Origin: Streptomyces sp. ASQP_92
Lineage (GTDB): Bacteria > Actinomycetota > Actinomycetes > Streptomycetales > Streptomycetaceae
Assembly (NCBI RefSeq): GCF_025399895.1
Contig: NZ_JAODUA010000007.1
Span: forward strand, 233,941 to 297,940
Length of the DNA stretch: 64,000 nt
Reading direction: 5' to 3'
A program made the position numbers and the translations under genes. Under the pieces are notes generated by a model. That model saw only the letters and a program-made list of their open reading frames with translations. It made no database searches and was not told where the DNA came from. Below are positions 42,001-49,591 of the stretch, one piece after another (position 1 is the stretch's first letter; each line of letters starts with the position of its first letter).

Positions 42001-43657
42001 AGCCGACCACTGGGCGGCGATCGAGGACGCGGGACGACTGCGCGACGCGCTCGGCACCGCCCTGCCGGTCGGGGTGCCCGAAGCCTTCACCGAGCCGGTC
42101 AAGGACCCGCTCGGGGATCTGCTGTCCCGGTTCGCGCGCACCCACGGCCCGTTCACGTCGGCGACCGCCGCGGCCCGCTTCGGCCTGGGCGCCTCGGTCA
42201 CGGACGGGGCGCTTCAGCGCCTGGCGGCCTCGGGGCGGGTCGTCCAGGGCGAGTTCCATCCGGCGGGCATCGGCCAGGAGTGGTGCGACGCGACGATCCT
42301 GCGCAGGCTGCGGCGGCGTTCGCTCGCCGCGCTGCGCCAGGAGCTGGAGCCGGTGCCGCCGGCCGCGCTCGCCACCTTCCTCCCCCAGTGGCAGCACCTG
42401 GGGTCCAACAAACTGCGCGGTATCGACGGACTGGCCCGCGCCGTCGAGCAGTTGCAGGGAGCCGCCGTGCCCGCCTCGGCCCTGGAGCGGCTGGTCCTGC
42501 CGTCCCGGGTGTCGGACTACGGCGCCGCGTTCCTGGACGAGCTCACCACGACCGGCGAGGTCATCTGGGCGGGGGCCGGGGCGCTGCCCGGCAAGGACGG
42601 CTGGGTCTCCCTGTATGTCGCCGACGCGGCCCCGCTGCTCTTGCCGCCGCCGCACCCGCTGGAACTGACCGCGCTCCACGAGTCGGTGCTCACCGCACTG
42701 GCCCCCGGCTACGGCCTGTTCTTCCGTCAGCTCGCCGATCAGGTCCGGGCCACCACCCACCCCGCGGCCACCGACCCCCAACTCGCCGACGCCGTATGGG
42801 ACTTGGCGTGGTCGGGACGGCTCACCAACGACACCCTGGCGCCGCTGCGCGCCCTGCTCGGGTCGGGCCGCACCGCGGGTTCCACCGCGCACCGCGCCAA
42901 GCGGGCCGTGCCGCGCGGCCGGTACGGCACGCTGACCGGCGGGGCCCGCCCGGTCTCGCGTACCGGCCCGCCCACCGTCTCGGGCCGTTGGTCCCTGCTG
43001 CCCGCCCACGAGCCCGACCCGACCCACCGCGCCCACGCCCTGGCCCGCACCCTTTTGGACCGGCACGGCGTGGTCACCCGGGGCGCGGTGCAGGCCGAGG
43101 GCGTCGAGGGCGGCTTCTCGGCGACGTACCGGATCCTCGCCGCGTTCGAGGACAGCGGGCAGGCCCGGCGCGGCTATGTGGTCGAGGGGCTCGGTGCGGC
43201 CCAGTTCGCGATGGACGGCGCGGTCGACCGGCTGCGGGCGGCCGCCACCGCCCGGGACCGGGGGGCCGACGCGAACAGCGCCCCGCAGGCGATCGTCCTG
43301 GCGGCCGCCGACCCCGCCAATGCCTACGGCGCGGCGCTGCCGTGGCCGGAGCCGCCCAACGGCGCGGGGCACAAGCCGGGCCGCAAGGCGGGCTCCGTGG
43401 TGGTGCTGGTCGACGGCGAGCTCGTCCTGTATCTGGAGCGCGGCGGCAAGTCCCTGCTCGCCTGGGCCGCCGAGCCCGACGATCCTGCGCTGACGGCCGC
43501 CTCGGGGGCCCTCGCGGGCGCCGCGCGGGCCGGCCGGCTCGGCTCGATCACCGTGGAGCGCGCCAACGGCGACCCCGCCCTGACCTCGCCGCTCGCCCGC
43601 GCCCTGGAGACAGCGGGCTTCGTCCCCACCCCGAGGGGGCTGCGCCTGAGACCGTGA
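39032..43657 (+). CDS. lhr: Large helicase Lhr (superfamily 2, full-length with Lhr-CTE)
   Basis: A 1541-aa DNA repair helicase. The first third is the Lhr core with motif I APTGSGKTLAAF, motif II LDEVHAV, motif III GLSATVRP and motif VI QRVGRAGHQ. A winged helix and the Lhr beta-barrel follow, then a long C-terminal extension that in mycobacteria forms a separate oligomerising unit. The length matches full Lhr (about 1500 aa). It translocates 3' to 5' on single-stranded DNA. The start is set by the PafBC-type promoter, giving MARTALDSFSPATRGW. The nei-type glycosylase gene follows after 96 bp, so these are two repair genes in a row. Confidence 0.95.
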   Translation: MARTALDSFSPATRGWFTGAFTAPTAAQEGAWRAIAEGSDVLVVAPTGSGKTLAAFLAALDRLAATPPPAEAKKRCRVLYVSPLKALAVDVERNLRSPLTGIRQESVRLGLPEPEVRVGIRSGDTPPAERRALTTRPPDILITTPESLFLMLTSAAREALAGIETVILDEVHAVAGTKRGAHLALSLERLDELLPRPARRIGLSATVRPVDEVARYLSPQRKVEIVQPPSAKEFDLSVVVPVEDMGELAGSPAADAQEGAEKPSIWPHVEERIVDLVQAHRSTIVFANSRRLAERLCNRLNEIAYERAMGEPLPETHTPADLMGGSGAAAGAPALLAKAHHGSVSKEQRAIVEEDLKAGRLPAVVATSSLELGIDMGAVDLVVQVESPPSVASGLQRVGRAGHQVGAVSTGVVFPKYRGDLVQSAVVTERMRTGAIEALRIPSNPLDVLAQQLVAMTALDTWQVDDLMALVRRAAPFAALPESAFTAVLDMLAGRYPSDAFAELRPRVVWDRIAGTVTGRPGAQRLAVTSGGTIPDRGLFGVFLAGADPKKGGGRVGELDEEMVYESRVGDVFTLGTTSWRIEDITRDRVLVSPAPGVPGRLPFWKGDQLGRPLELGRALGAFLREVGALSPDDARLRLRAAGLDAWAADNVIGYLDEQRQACGHLPDDRTILVERFRDELGDWRVVIHSPFGAQVHAPWALALGARLAERYGMDAQVMHADDGIVLRLPDADLMGLDLLDQDPAHLDSTYDSEQAPVGAADAVFDKGEIEQIVTDQVGSSALFASRFRECAARALLLPRRTPGKRTPLWQQRQRAAQLLQVASEFGSFPIVLEAVRECLQDVFDVPGLTELMGDLEARRVRLVEVTTAEPSPFARSLLFGYVAQFLYEGDSPLAERRAAALSLDSRLLAELLGQAELRELLDAEVLSELEQELQWLTEDRRIKDVEGVADLLRVLGPLTGAELALRGAEPGWAAELETARRAIRVRIAGADHWAAIEDAGRLRDALGTALPVGVPEAFTEPVKDPLGDLLSRFARTHGPFTSATAAARFGLGASVTDGALQRLAASGRVVQGEFHPAGIGQEWCDATILRRLRRRSLAALRQELEPVPPAALATFLPQWQHLGSNKLRGIDGLARAVEQLQGAAVPASALERLVLPSRVSDYGAAFLDELTTTGEVIWAGAGALPGKDGWVSLYVADAAPLLLPPPHPLELTALHESVLTALAPGYGLFFRQLADQVRATTHPAATDPQLADAVWDLAWSGRLTNDTLAPLRALLGSGRTAGSTAHRAKRAVPRGRYGTLTGGARPVSRTGPPTVSGRWSLLPAHEPDPTHRAHALARTLLDRHGVVTRGAVQAEGVEGGFSATYRILAAFEDSGQARRGYVVEGLGAAQFAMDGAVDRLRAAATARDRGADANSAPQAIVLAAADPANAYGAALPWPEPPNGAGHKPGRKAGSVVVLVDGELVLYLERGGKSLLAWAAEPDDPALTAASGALAGAARAGRLGSITVERANGDPALTSPLARALETAGFVPTPRGLRLRP

Positions 43658-43753
43658 CGCGGCCGCCCGGGCCCCAGCCCGCCCCGCTCCACCTCGACCC
43701 GCCCGTCCGCCCTCCCGGCGGCAATCCGACGCCCAGCCCGGCACAATTGGCCC

Positions 43754-44521
43754 ATGCCCGAAGGTGACACCGTCTACCAGGCCGCGCGGCGGCTGCACAC
43801 GGCGCTGGCCGGTCAGGTCCTCACCCGGTCCGATCTGCGGGTGCCGCGCTTCGCCACGGCCGACCTGACCGGGTCGTCGGTGCTGGAGGTGACCCCGCGC
43901 GGAAAGCACCTCCTGACCCGTATCGAGGGCGGCCTCACCCTGCACTCCCATCTGCGGATGGACGGGTCCTGGCGGATCTTCGAGCCCGGGCAGCGCTGGA
44001 ACGGGGGCCCCTCCCACCAGATCCGGGCGATCCTCGGCAACGCCTCGCACACGGCCGTCGGGTATCGGCTGCCCGTGCTCGAACTGGTCCGCACCCAGGA
44101 CGAGTCCACGGTGGTCGGCCATCTGGGCCCCGATCTGCTGGGCCCGGACTGGGACGCGGAGGTGGCCCTGCGCAACCTCCTGCGGGACCCCGCGCGTCCC
44201 ATCGGCGAAGCCCTGCTCGACCAGCGCAACCTCGCCGGGGTCGGCAACGTGTTCAAGTCGGAGATCTGCTTCGCCGTCCGGGTCGTCCCCTGGCTGGCGA
44301 TCGGTGAATTCCCCGCCCCCGAGCGCCTGGTGGCCACCGCGAAGCGGCTCCTGGAAGCCAACAGGGACCGCCCGATCCGCCAGGCGTACATCTACGGCCG
44401 GGCCGGCCGGCCGTGTCCGCGCTGCCGGACCACCATCCGCACCGCCGCGCAGCGCGACCCCTCGGGCCGGGAGCGGCCCACGTACTGGTGCCCCAAGTGC
44501 CAGCCGGCGCCCGCTCTTTGA
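43754..44521 (+). CDS. nei: Fpg/Nei-family DNA glycosylase/AP lyase (endonuclease VIII-like)
   Basis: A 255-aa base-excision enzyme. It starts MPEGDTVYQAAR, giving the catalytic Pro-Glu after Met removal. It has RGKHLLTRIEGG, an H2TH segment with LLDQRNLAGVGNVFKSE, and a C-terminal zinc finger with CPRCRTTI and YWCPKCQ, all four cysteines present. The MPEGD start favours Nei over Fpg (MPELP). It removes oxidised pyrimidines. CACAAT lies 6 bases before the ATG and no Shine-Dalgarno is seen, so it may be leaderless or cotranscribed with lhr. Confidence 0.94.
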   Translation: MPEGDTVYQAARRLHTALAGQVLTRSDLRVPRFATADLTGSSVLEVTPRGKHLLTRIEGGLTLHSHLRMDGSWRIFEPGQRWNGGPSHQIRAILGNASHTAVGYRLPVLELVRTQDESTVVGHLGPDLLGPDWDAEVALRNLLRDPARPIGEALLDQRNLAGVGNVFKSEICFAVRVVPWLAIGEFPAPERLVATAKRLLEANRDRPIRQAYIYGRAGRPCPRCRTTIRTAAQRDPSGRERPTYWCPKCQPAPAL

Positions 44522-44558
44522 GCACTTGGAGGCGCCGCACGAATGCCGCCCACGGTTA

Positions 44559-44588
44559 TTGACGGCCCGTCAGATGTGGTCGTACCGT
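44559..44588 (+). promoter_or_regulatory. Promoter for a leaderless SDR transcript
   Basis: TTGACG (44559-44564), 18 bases, TACCGT (44583-44588), then 6 bases to ATG 44595. This fixes the start codon and predicts no 5' leader. Confidence 0.6.
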
Positions 44589-44594
44589 CCCGGC

Positions 44595-45359
44595 ATGCCC
44601 CTCACGGCGTACGACCTCAGTGAGCGCACGGCCTTCGTCACAGGCGCGGCCGGCGGGATCGGCCGGGCCAGCGCCCTGCTGCTCGCGGAGGCCGGTGCCA
44701 CGGTGCACTGCGCGGACCGCGACGAGGCGGGCCTGGACGAGACCCGGGCGCTGATCGCCAAGGCGGGCGGCACCGCCCATCTCCATCCGCTGGACGTCTC
44801 GGACCGCGCGCAGGTCAAGGCGGCTCTGGACGCCGCGGGACCGGTGCACATCCTGGCCGCGATCGCGGGAATCATGCACACCGGCTCGGTCCTGGACACC
44901 GAGGACGCCGACCTCGACCGGGTGCTCGCGGTCAACTTCCGGGGCGTGCTCCACGCCTGCCAGGATGCCGCGCGCTCGATGATCGCCCACGGCATCCGGG
45001 GCTCCCTCGTCACCATGGCCTCGGGCGCCGTGGACACCGGGCGGCCGGGCCTGTTCTGCTACAGCGTCTCGAAGGTCGCGGTCGTCCAGCTCACCAGGAC
45101 GCTCGCCTGCGAGCTGGGCCCGCACGGGATCCGCGTCAATGCCGTCGCCCCCGGATGGATCCGCACCCCCATGACCGACCAGCACGCCGCCCGGGAGCAG
45201 GAGCAGATCGAGTCGATGATGCTCCGGCTCTCGCCGCTCGGCCGACTCGGCCGGCCCGAGGACGTCGCCCAGGCGGTGCTGTATCTCGCCGCGGACTCCT
45301 CGGAGTTCACGACGGGCCAGATTCTCCGTCCGAACGGCGGCGTCTCCATGCCCTGGTAG
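44595..45359 (+). CDS. Short-chain dehydrogenase/reductase (classical SDR)
   Basis: A 254-aa NAD(P)-dependent oxidoreductase. The cofactor loop is TGAAGGIGRA, DVSD follows, NNAG is replaced by AAIAGIM, the catalytic pair is in YSVSK, and the C-terminus has PGWIRTPMTD and RLGRPEDVAQ. HCADRD after the second strand ends in an acidic residue, which favours NAD over NADP. The substrate is unknown. The start agrees with the leaderless promoter. Its 3' end overlaps the convergent small membrane protein gene by 53 bp. Confidence 0.9.
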   Translation: MPLTAYDLSERTAFVTGAAGGIGRASALLLAEAGATVHCADRDEAGLDETRALIAKAGGTAHLHPLDVSDRAQVKAALDAAGPVHILAAIAGIMHTGSVLDTEDADLDRVLAVNFRGVLHACQDAARSMIAHGIRGSLVTMASGAVDTGRPGLFCYSVSKVAVVQLTRTLACELGPHGIRVNAVAPGWIRTPMTDQHAAREQEQIESMMLRLSPLGRLGRPEDVAQAVLYLAADSSEFTTGQILRPNGGVSMPW

Positions 45360-45552
45360 CGCGCCCGGCCCGCGGCCGCGCGCTCGACACGGACGCCACG
45401 TGCACCGGCAGCAGGCTCAGCCCCCAGCCGCCCGCGACCACGGCCCCCTCGACGAATCCCGTATGGGCCGGCACCAGCACCAGGCGCAGCACGGCCCACC
45501 ACCACAGCGCCGCTACCACCAGCGCGGGCACCCAACGCACCGCCACCGTCAT
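45307..45552 (-). CDS. Small membrane protein (81 aa, unknown function)
   Basis: MTVAVRWVPALVVAALWWWA starts a protein with two hydrophobic segments (residues about 6-26 and 36-53), then a basic Arg-rich tail. GAGGAGG lies about 8 bases before ATG 45552, a very good ribosome site, which supports a real gene although the last 53 bp overlap the SDR gene on the other strand. Function not recognisable. Confidence 0.6.
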   Translation of the reverse strand: MTVAVRWVPALVVAALWWWAVLRLVLVPAHTGFVEGAVVAGGWGLSLLPVHVASVSSARPRAGRATRAWRRRRSDGESGPS

Positions 45553-45601
45553 GGCCGCCTCCTCGGGCCGACGCTAGACCGCCGGAAAACCCGCCGGGAG
45601 G

Positions 45602-45627
45602 GCGCACCGGGGACGACCCCGGCGCGC
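45602..45627 (-). terminator. Hairpin downstream of dps
   Basis: GCGC-A-CCGGGG (45602-45612) pairs with CCCCGG-C-GCGC (45617-45627) around ACGA, about 90 bases after the dps stop. It could end the dps transcript before the small membrane protein gene. Confidence 0.45.
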
Positions 45628-45713
45628 TCCGAGCCCCGTGCGCGTCATCGCGTACGACCCGGCCCGTTCACGGGGTATTCGCACGCGGCGCGAGGAGGGC
45701 GCGTACACCGGAC

Positions 45714-46184
45714 TCAGACCGTCTCGGCCTGGAACATCCAGGCGTGCTTCTCGAGGTCGGCGGTGAGTCCGATGAGGATGTCCTGGCTGATGGGGTCCGG
45801 GTCCGCGGTGGCCTCGATGCGCTCCCGCATCCGGGCCACGACCGCACCGAGGGCGTCCACCAGGATCTTCACCGCGTCGGTGTCCTTGATCCAGCCTTCC
45901 GGGACGGAGCCGATCGCGCTGGACTTCGCCACGGTGGCGGCGCGCCCGTCCGCGCTGACGCCGACGGCGGAGGCCCGCTCGGCGACCGTGTCCGAATGCA
46001 GCCGCGCGGTGTCGACGACCTCGTCGAGCTGGAGGTGTACGGACCGGAAGCGCGGGCCGACCACGTTCCAGTGCACCTGCTTGGACACCAGGGAGAGGTC
46101 CACGAGGTCGACGAGCGCGCCCTGCAGAGCGTCGCCGACCACCTTGAGGTCGGTGTCGGACAGCGGGCTCTTGATGTAGGACAT
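45714..46184 (-). CDS. dps: Dps-family DNA-binding ferritin-like protein
   Basis: A 156-aa Dps. The ferroxidase signature is SKQVHWNVVGPRFRSVHLQLDE, with further ligands in DEVVDTARLHSD; the four-helix core ends with EKHAWMFQAE. It stores iron and shields DNA during stress. ATG 46184 has GAGGA 5 bases upstream; an in-frame start at 46277 has no site. From memory it corresponds to DpsB of S. coelicolor. It has short tails, so DNA binding may be weak. A large hairpin separates it from clgR upstream. Confidence 0.94.
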   Translation of the reverse strand: MSYIKSPLSDTDLKVVGDALQGALVDLVDLSLVSKQVHWNVVGPRFRSVHLQLDEVVDTARLHSDTVAERASAVGVSADGRAATVAKSSAIGSVPEGWIKDTDAVKILVDALGAVVARMRERIEATADPDPISQDILIGLTADLEKHAWMFQAETV

Positions 46185-46317
46185 GCGGTTCCTCCACTCG
46201 GACGGAACGCCCGCGACGTCACCCACGAGAGGAACACCCGTGCGGCGAATGCGGACGTATGCGCGATCTCCTACCACCCTGCCACAGAAGCCCCGAATCG
46301 GGCGCGGCGGAAAAGGG

Positions 46318-46358
46318 CTGAGCCCCGGCCGGTCATCTGGTGACCGGCCGGGGCTCAG
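46318..46358 (-). terminator. 18-bp perfect hairpin between clgR and dps
   Basis: Bases 46318-46335 pair perfectly with 46341-46358 around TCTGG. It lies 27 bases after the clgR stop and before the dps promoter region, so it ends the clgR transcript. Confidence 0.75.
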
Positions 46359-46384
46359 TACAAGCCTGGGTGCGCGCCCGAGTG

Positions 46385-46768
46385 TCAGGCCGCGACGACG
46401 TCCACCGCTTCGGCGGGCGCCTTGATCGTCACTCGTTCCGTCGGGACGCCGGTCACCGACGTCACGGAGATCGAATTGAGCATCGGACGTACCGGCGCAC
46501 GCACCGGGTCGCTCGCTGCCGCAGACGCGGCGAGCTCGGCCAGTGCCAGCTCGTCGCTCACTTCCCGCATGAGCTCGGACATCCGTACGTCAAGCGCGTC
46601 GCAGATCGCGGAGAGCAGCTCGGAGGATGCCTCCTTCTGCCCCCGCTCCACCTCGGAGAGATAGCCGAGTGAGACTCGGGCGGACGAGGAGACTTCGCGC
46701 AGAGTACGGCCCTGGCGCTGGCGCTGCCGACGCAGCACGTCACCCAGCAGGCGACGGAGCAGAATCAT
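46385..46768 (-). CDS. clgR: Transcriptional activator ClgR (Clp protease gene regulator)
   Basis: A 127-aa XRE-type regulator. The helix-turn-helix is in GRTLREVSSSARVSLGYLSEVERGQKEA. It activates clp protease and lon genes in actinobacteria. The C-terminus ends AVDVVAA; terminal alanines make ClgR a ClpP substrate in Streptomyces (from memory), so the protein would set its own level. ATG 46768 has GGAGG 9 bases upstream. The cinA-pgsA run lies directly upstream, as in mycobacteria. Confidence 0.93.
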   Translation of the reverse strand: MILLRRLLGDVLRRQRQRQGRTLREVSSSARVSLGYLSEVERGQKEASSELLSAICDALDVRMSELMREVSDELALAELAASAAASDPVRAPVRPMLNSISVTSVTGVPTERVTIKAPAEAVDVVAA

Positions 46769-46877
46769 CGGTGGCTCCCTCCTCGGACCGCGTAGCCGCA
46801 TCCTTCTCGCCCCACCGTACCGCCTCGCGACGCGGCCGTGCGGGGAGCGATGTCGTGTTCACTCAGGGCTGCAAACA

Positions 46878-47387
46878 TCAAATCCCCCCGTTCTGTTCCG
46901 TATCCTGTGCCCGCTCATCCTTGCGCAGTTCACTGGAGAGCAGTTCGAGCACGCTGCGTACACTCTTCTTACGGATTTCCGCCCGGTCGCCGTTCAACCG
47001 CAACGCGACCGTTTTGTTGGATCCCGAGGGGCCAACGGCCGAAACGTATACCGTTCCCACCGGCTTTCCGTCCTGGGGATCGGGCCCCGCGACGCCGGTG
47101 GTGGCGATCCCCCAGCTCGCGCCGAGCAGCTCGCGCACCCCCGCCGCCATCTGCTGCGCGACCTCGGGATCGACGGCTCCGCGCTCGGCCAGAAGGGTCC
47201 CGTCCACGCCCAGGACGACCCGCTTGAGCTCGGTCGCGTACGCGGTCACCGAGCCCCGGAAGACGCGCGAGGCGCCGGGCACCGACGTCAGCTCCGCGGC
47301 CACCAGGCCGCCCGTCAGGGACTCCGCCACCGCCAGCGTCTGGTCACGCTCCGTGAGCAGGCGCAGGAGCCGGGCCGCCTCGTTCAC
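46878..47387 (-). CDS. cinA: CinA C-terminal-domain protein (NMN amidase PncC-like)
   Basis: A 169-aa stand-alone CinA C-terminal domain with AVAESLTGGLVAAELTSVPG, GSVTAYATELKR and GIATTGVAGPDPQDGKPVGTVYV. It hydrolyses nicotinamide mononucleotide to nicotinate mononucleotide. The MoCF-like N-terminal domain of full CinA is absent, as is common. The GTG start overlaps the pgsA stop (GTGA), so it is coupled to pgsA. Confidence 0.93.
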   Translation of the reverse strand: MNEAARLLRLLTERDQTLAVAESLTGGLVAAELTSVPGASRVFRGSVTAYATELKRVVLGVDGTLLAERGAVDPEVAQQMAAGVRELLGASWGIATTGVAGPDPQDGKPVGTVYVSAVGPSGSNKTVALRLNGDRAEIRKKSVRSVLELLSSELRKDERAQDTEQNGGI

Positions 47388-48052
47388 AACGCCGGTCCCC
47401 CGCCGGCCCGCTGCGCGGCGAGCCCCTGGCGCCTCAGCACGATCGCCTGGCGCACATAGTCGAGCCCCGTGACGACGGTCAGCACCACGGCGAGCGCCAT
47501 CACCCAGAACCTCAGGGTGGCCAGCGGCCCCGTCAGGGCGAGCACGTACATCCCGGTCGCGGTGCCCTGGGCGAGGGTCTTCAGCTTGCCGCCGCGGCTG
47601 GCCGGAATCACACCGTGCCGGATGACCCAGAAACGCAGGAGCGTGATGCCCAGTTCGCGGAACAGGATGACGCCGGTGACCCACCACGGCAGGTCGCCGA
47701 GCAGCGAGAGACAGATCAGCGCGGCCCCCATGATCGCCTTGTCGGCGATCGGGTCGGCGATCTTGCCGAAGTCAGTGACCAGGTTGTACGTGCGGGCCAG
47801 ATGCCCGTCGAAGATGTCGGTGATCATGGCGACGGCGAAGGCCGCCCAGGCCCAGGCCCGCATCGCAGGGTCGTAGCCGCCGTCCGCGAGCAGCAGCATG
47901 ACGAAGCCCGGCACGAGCACGAGCCGGATCATGGTGAGGATGTTGGCGATGTTCCAGAGGCTGGCCTGATTGACGGCCGCAGCACCCAGCTTGCCGCCGG
48001 GCGCCGGCGTCCGGCCGGTACCGCCCGCCGCCGATGCCGGGACTCCGGTCAT
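47384..48052 (-). CDS. pgsA: CDP-diacylglycerol-glycerol-3-phosphate 3-phosphatidyltransferase
   Basis: A 222-aa membrane enzyme making phosphatidylglycerophosphate. The CDP-alcohol phosphotransferase motif is complete: D-I-F-D-G-H-L-A-R, then G and two Asp in GKIADPIAD. About five to six membrane segments follow a short Gly/Ala-rich N-terminus. It overlaps rimO (ATGA) at its start and cinA at its end. Actinobacteria have several pgsA paralogues, so phosphatidylinositol or cardiolipin synthesis is possible, but position beside cinA and clgR favours PgsA. Confidence 0.93.
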   Translation of the reverse strand: MTGVPASAAGGTGRTPAPGGKLGAAAVNQASLWNIANILTMIRLVLVPGFVMLLLADGGYDPAMRAWAWAAFAVAMITDIFDGHLARTYNLVTDFGKIADPIADKAIMGAALICLSLLGDLPWWVTGVILFRELGITLLRFWVIRHGVIPASRGGKLKTLAQGTATGMYVLALTGPLATLRFWVMALAVVLTVVTGLDYVRQAIVLRRQGLAAQRAGGGPAL

Positions 48053-49518
48053 CTGCCCGCCTCCTCAACCCCGCCAACCAACTCGACCACGAGGTCGACG
48101 CCTTCGGTGGCGACGACCTTGGCCTCGACCATAAGGCCGGGCGCAAGTCCGGCGCTCTCGGTGAAGACGACCTGGCCGTCGGTCTCGGGCGCCTGGTGCT
48201 CGGCGCGGCCGACCGCCCCGTCCTCGTCGTCGACGCTCTCGACCAGGACGCGCACGGTGTCGCCGATGCGCTCCTCGGCGCGCTGCGCGGTGAGCTCCTC
48301 GGCGAGGCGCGAGAGGTGGGCGAGGCGCTCGGCGATGGTGTCCTCGTCCAGCTTGCCCTCGTAGCCGACCGCTTCGGTGCCCTCCTCGTCGGAGTAGCCG
48401 AAAACGCCGATGGCGTCGAGGCGGGCCGCGGTGAGGAAGCGTTCCAGCTCCTTGAAGTCCTCCTCGGTCTCGCCCGGGAAGCCGACGATGAAGTTGGACC
48501 GCACCCCGGCCGTCGGGGCCTTGGCGCGGATGGTGTCGAGCAGTTCGAGGAACCGCTCGGTGTCACCGAAGCGCCGCATCGCGCGCAGCACGCCGGGCGC
48601 CGAGTGCTGGAAGGAGAGGTCGAAGTAGGGCACGACCTTGTCGGTCGACGTCAGGACGTCGATGAGGCCGGGCCGCATCTCGGCGGGCTGGAGGTAGCTG
48701 ACCCGGACCCGCTCGATGCCCTCGACCTCGGCGAGCTCGGGGAGGAGCGTTTCGAGCAGCCGGATGTCGCCCAGGTCCTTGCCGTAGGAGGTGTTGTTCT
48801 CGGAGACCAGCATGACCTCCTTGACGCCCTGCTCGGCCAGCCAGCGGGTCTCGCCGAGCACGTCGCTGGGACGGCGCGAGATGAAGGAGCCGCGGAAGGA
48901 GGGGATGGCGCAGAACGAGCAGCGGCGGTCGCAGCCGGAGGCCAGCTTCACGGAGGCGACCGGGCTGGTGTCGAGCCTGCGCCGCAGCGGGGCGCGCGGC
49001 CCGGAGGCGGGCGCGAGGCCTTCGGGGAGGTCCTCGGGCGGGGTGTCCTGGGCGTGGCCGGGCAGCGCCACATCGGGGGCGGCCTGGCGCTCGGCCGGGC
49101 TGATCGGCAGCAGCTTGCGCCGGTCGCGCGGGGTGTGCGAGGCGTGGATGCCGCCGTTGAGGATGGTCTGGAGGCGGTCGGAGATGTCGGCGTAGTCGTC
49201 GAAGCCGAGGACGCCGTCGGCCTCGGGCAGCGCCTCGGCGAGGTCCTTGCCGTAGCGCTCGGCCATGCAGCCGACCGCGACGACGGCCTGGGTCCTGCCG
49301 TGATCCTTCAGATCGTTGGCTTCGAGGAGGGCGTCGACGGAGTCCTTCTTGGCGGCTTCGACGAATCCACAGGTGTTGACGACGGCGACGTCCGCGTCCG
49401 ATGCGTCCTCGACGAGCTCCCAGCCGTCCGCTGCCAAGCGGCCTGCGAGCTCCTCCGAGTCCACCTCGTTACGGGCGCAGCCAAGAGTGACAAGGGCGAC
49501 GGTGCGGCGTTCGGGCAT
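48049..49518 (-). CDS. rimO: Ribosomal protein S12 methylthiotransferase RimO
   Basis: A 489-aa radical-SAM enzyme. MTTase cysteines are in LVTLGCARNEVD, NTCGFVEAAK and VGCMAERYG. The SAM cluster is CDRRCSFCAIP, and a TRAM domain ends the protein. It methylthiolates an Asp of S12. GCARNEVDSE and SFISRRP distinguish it from MiaB. An insert of about 40 residues (around PGHAQDTPPEDLPEGL) precedes the SAM cluster. It is the first gene of the coupled rimO-pgsA-cinA run. Confidence 0.95.
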   Translation of the reverse strand: MPERRTVALVTLGCARNEVDSEELAGRLAADGWELVEDASDADVAVVNTCGFVEAAKKDSVDALLEANDLKDHGRTQAVVAVGCMAERYGKDLAEALPEADGVLGFDDYADISDRLQTILNGGIHASHTPRDRRKLLPISPAERQAAPDVALPGHAQDTPPEDLPEGLAPASGPRAPLRRRLDTSPVASVKLASGCDRRCSFCAIPSFRGSFISRRPSDVLGETRWLAEQGVKEVMLVSENNTSYGKDLGDIRLLETLLPELAEVEGIERVRVSYLQPAEMRPGLIDVLTSTDKVVPYFDLSFQHSAPGVLRAMRRFGDTERFLELLDTIRAKAPTAGVRSNFIVGFPGETEEDFKELERFLTAARLDAIGVFGYSDEEGTEAVGYEGKLDEDTIAERLAHLSRLAEELTAQRAEERIGDTVRVLVESVDDEDGAVGRAEHQAPETDGQVVFTESAGLAPGLMVEAKVVATEGVDLVVELVGGVEEAGR

Positions 49519-49591
49519 GGACTCAAGACTACTTTGTCCTGGCCCACGCCCCCGCCGCGAGGGTCGTGGGCGTGGGCCCGGCGCCTGCGGC

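Noticed and set aside
39005..44122. A 1705-codon minus-strand frame opposite lhr
   Set aside because: It mirrors the codons of lhr, has no recognisable domain and would overlap three plus-strand genes with firm motifs.
45660..45680. GGGGTATTCGC as a SigB-type -10 near dps
   Set aside because: It faces the wrong way for dps, has no matching -35 that I can see and no plus-strand gene follows.
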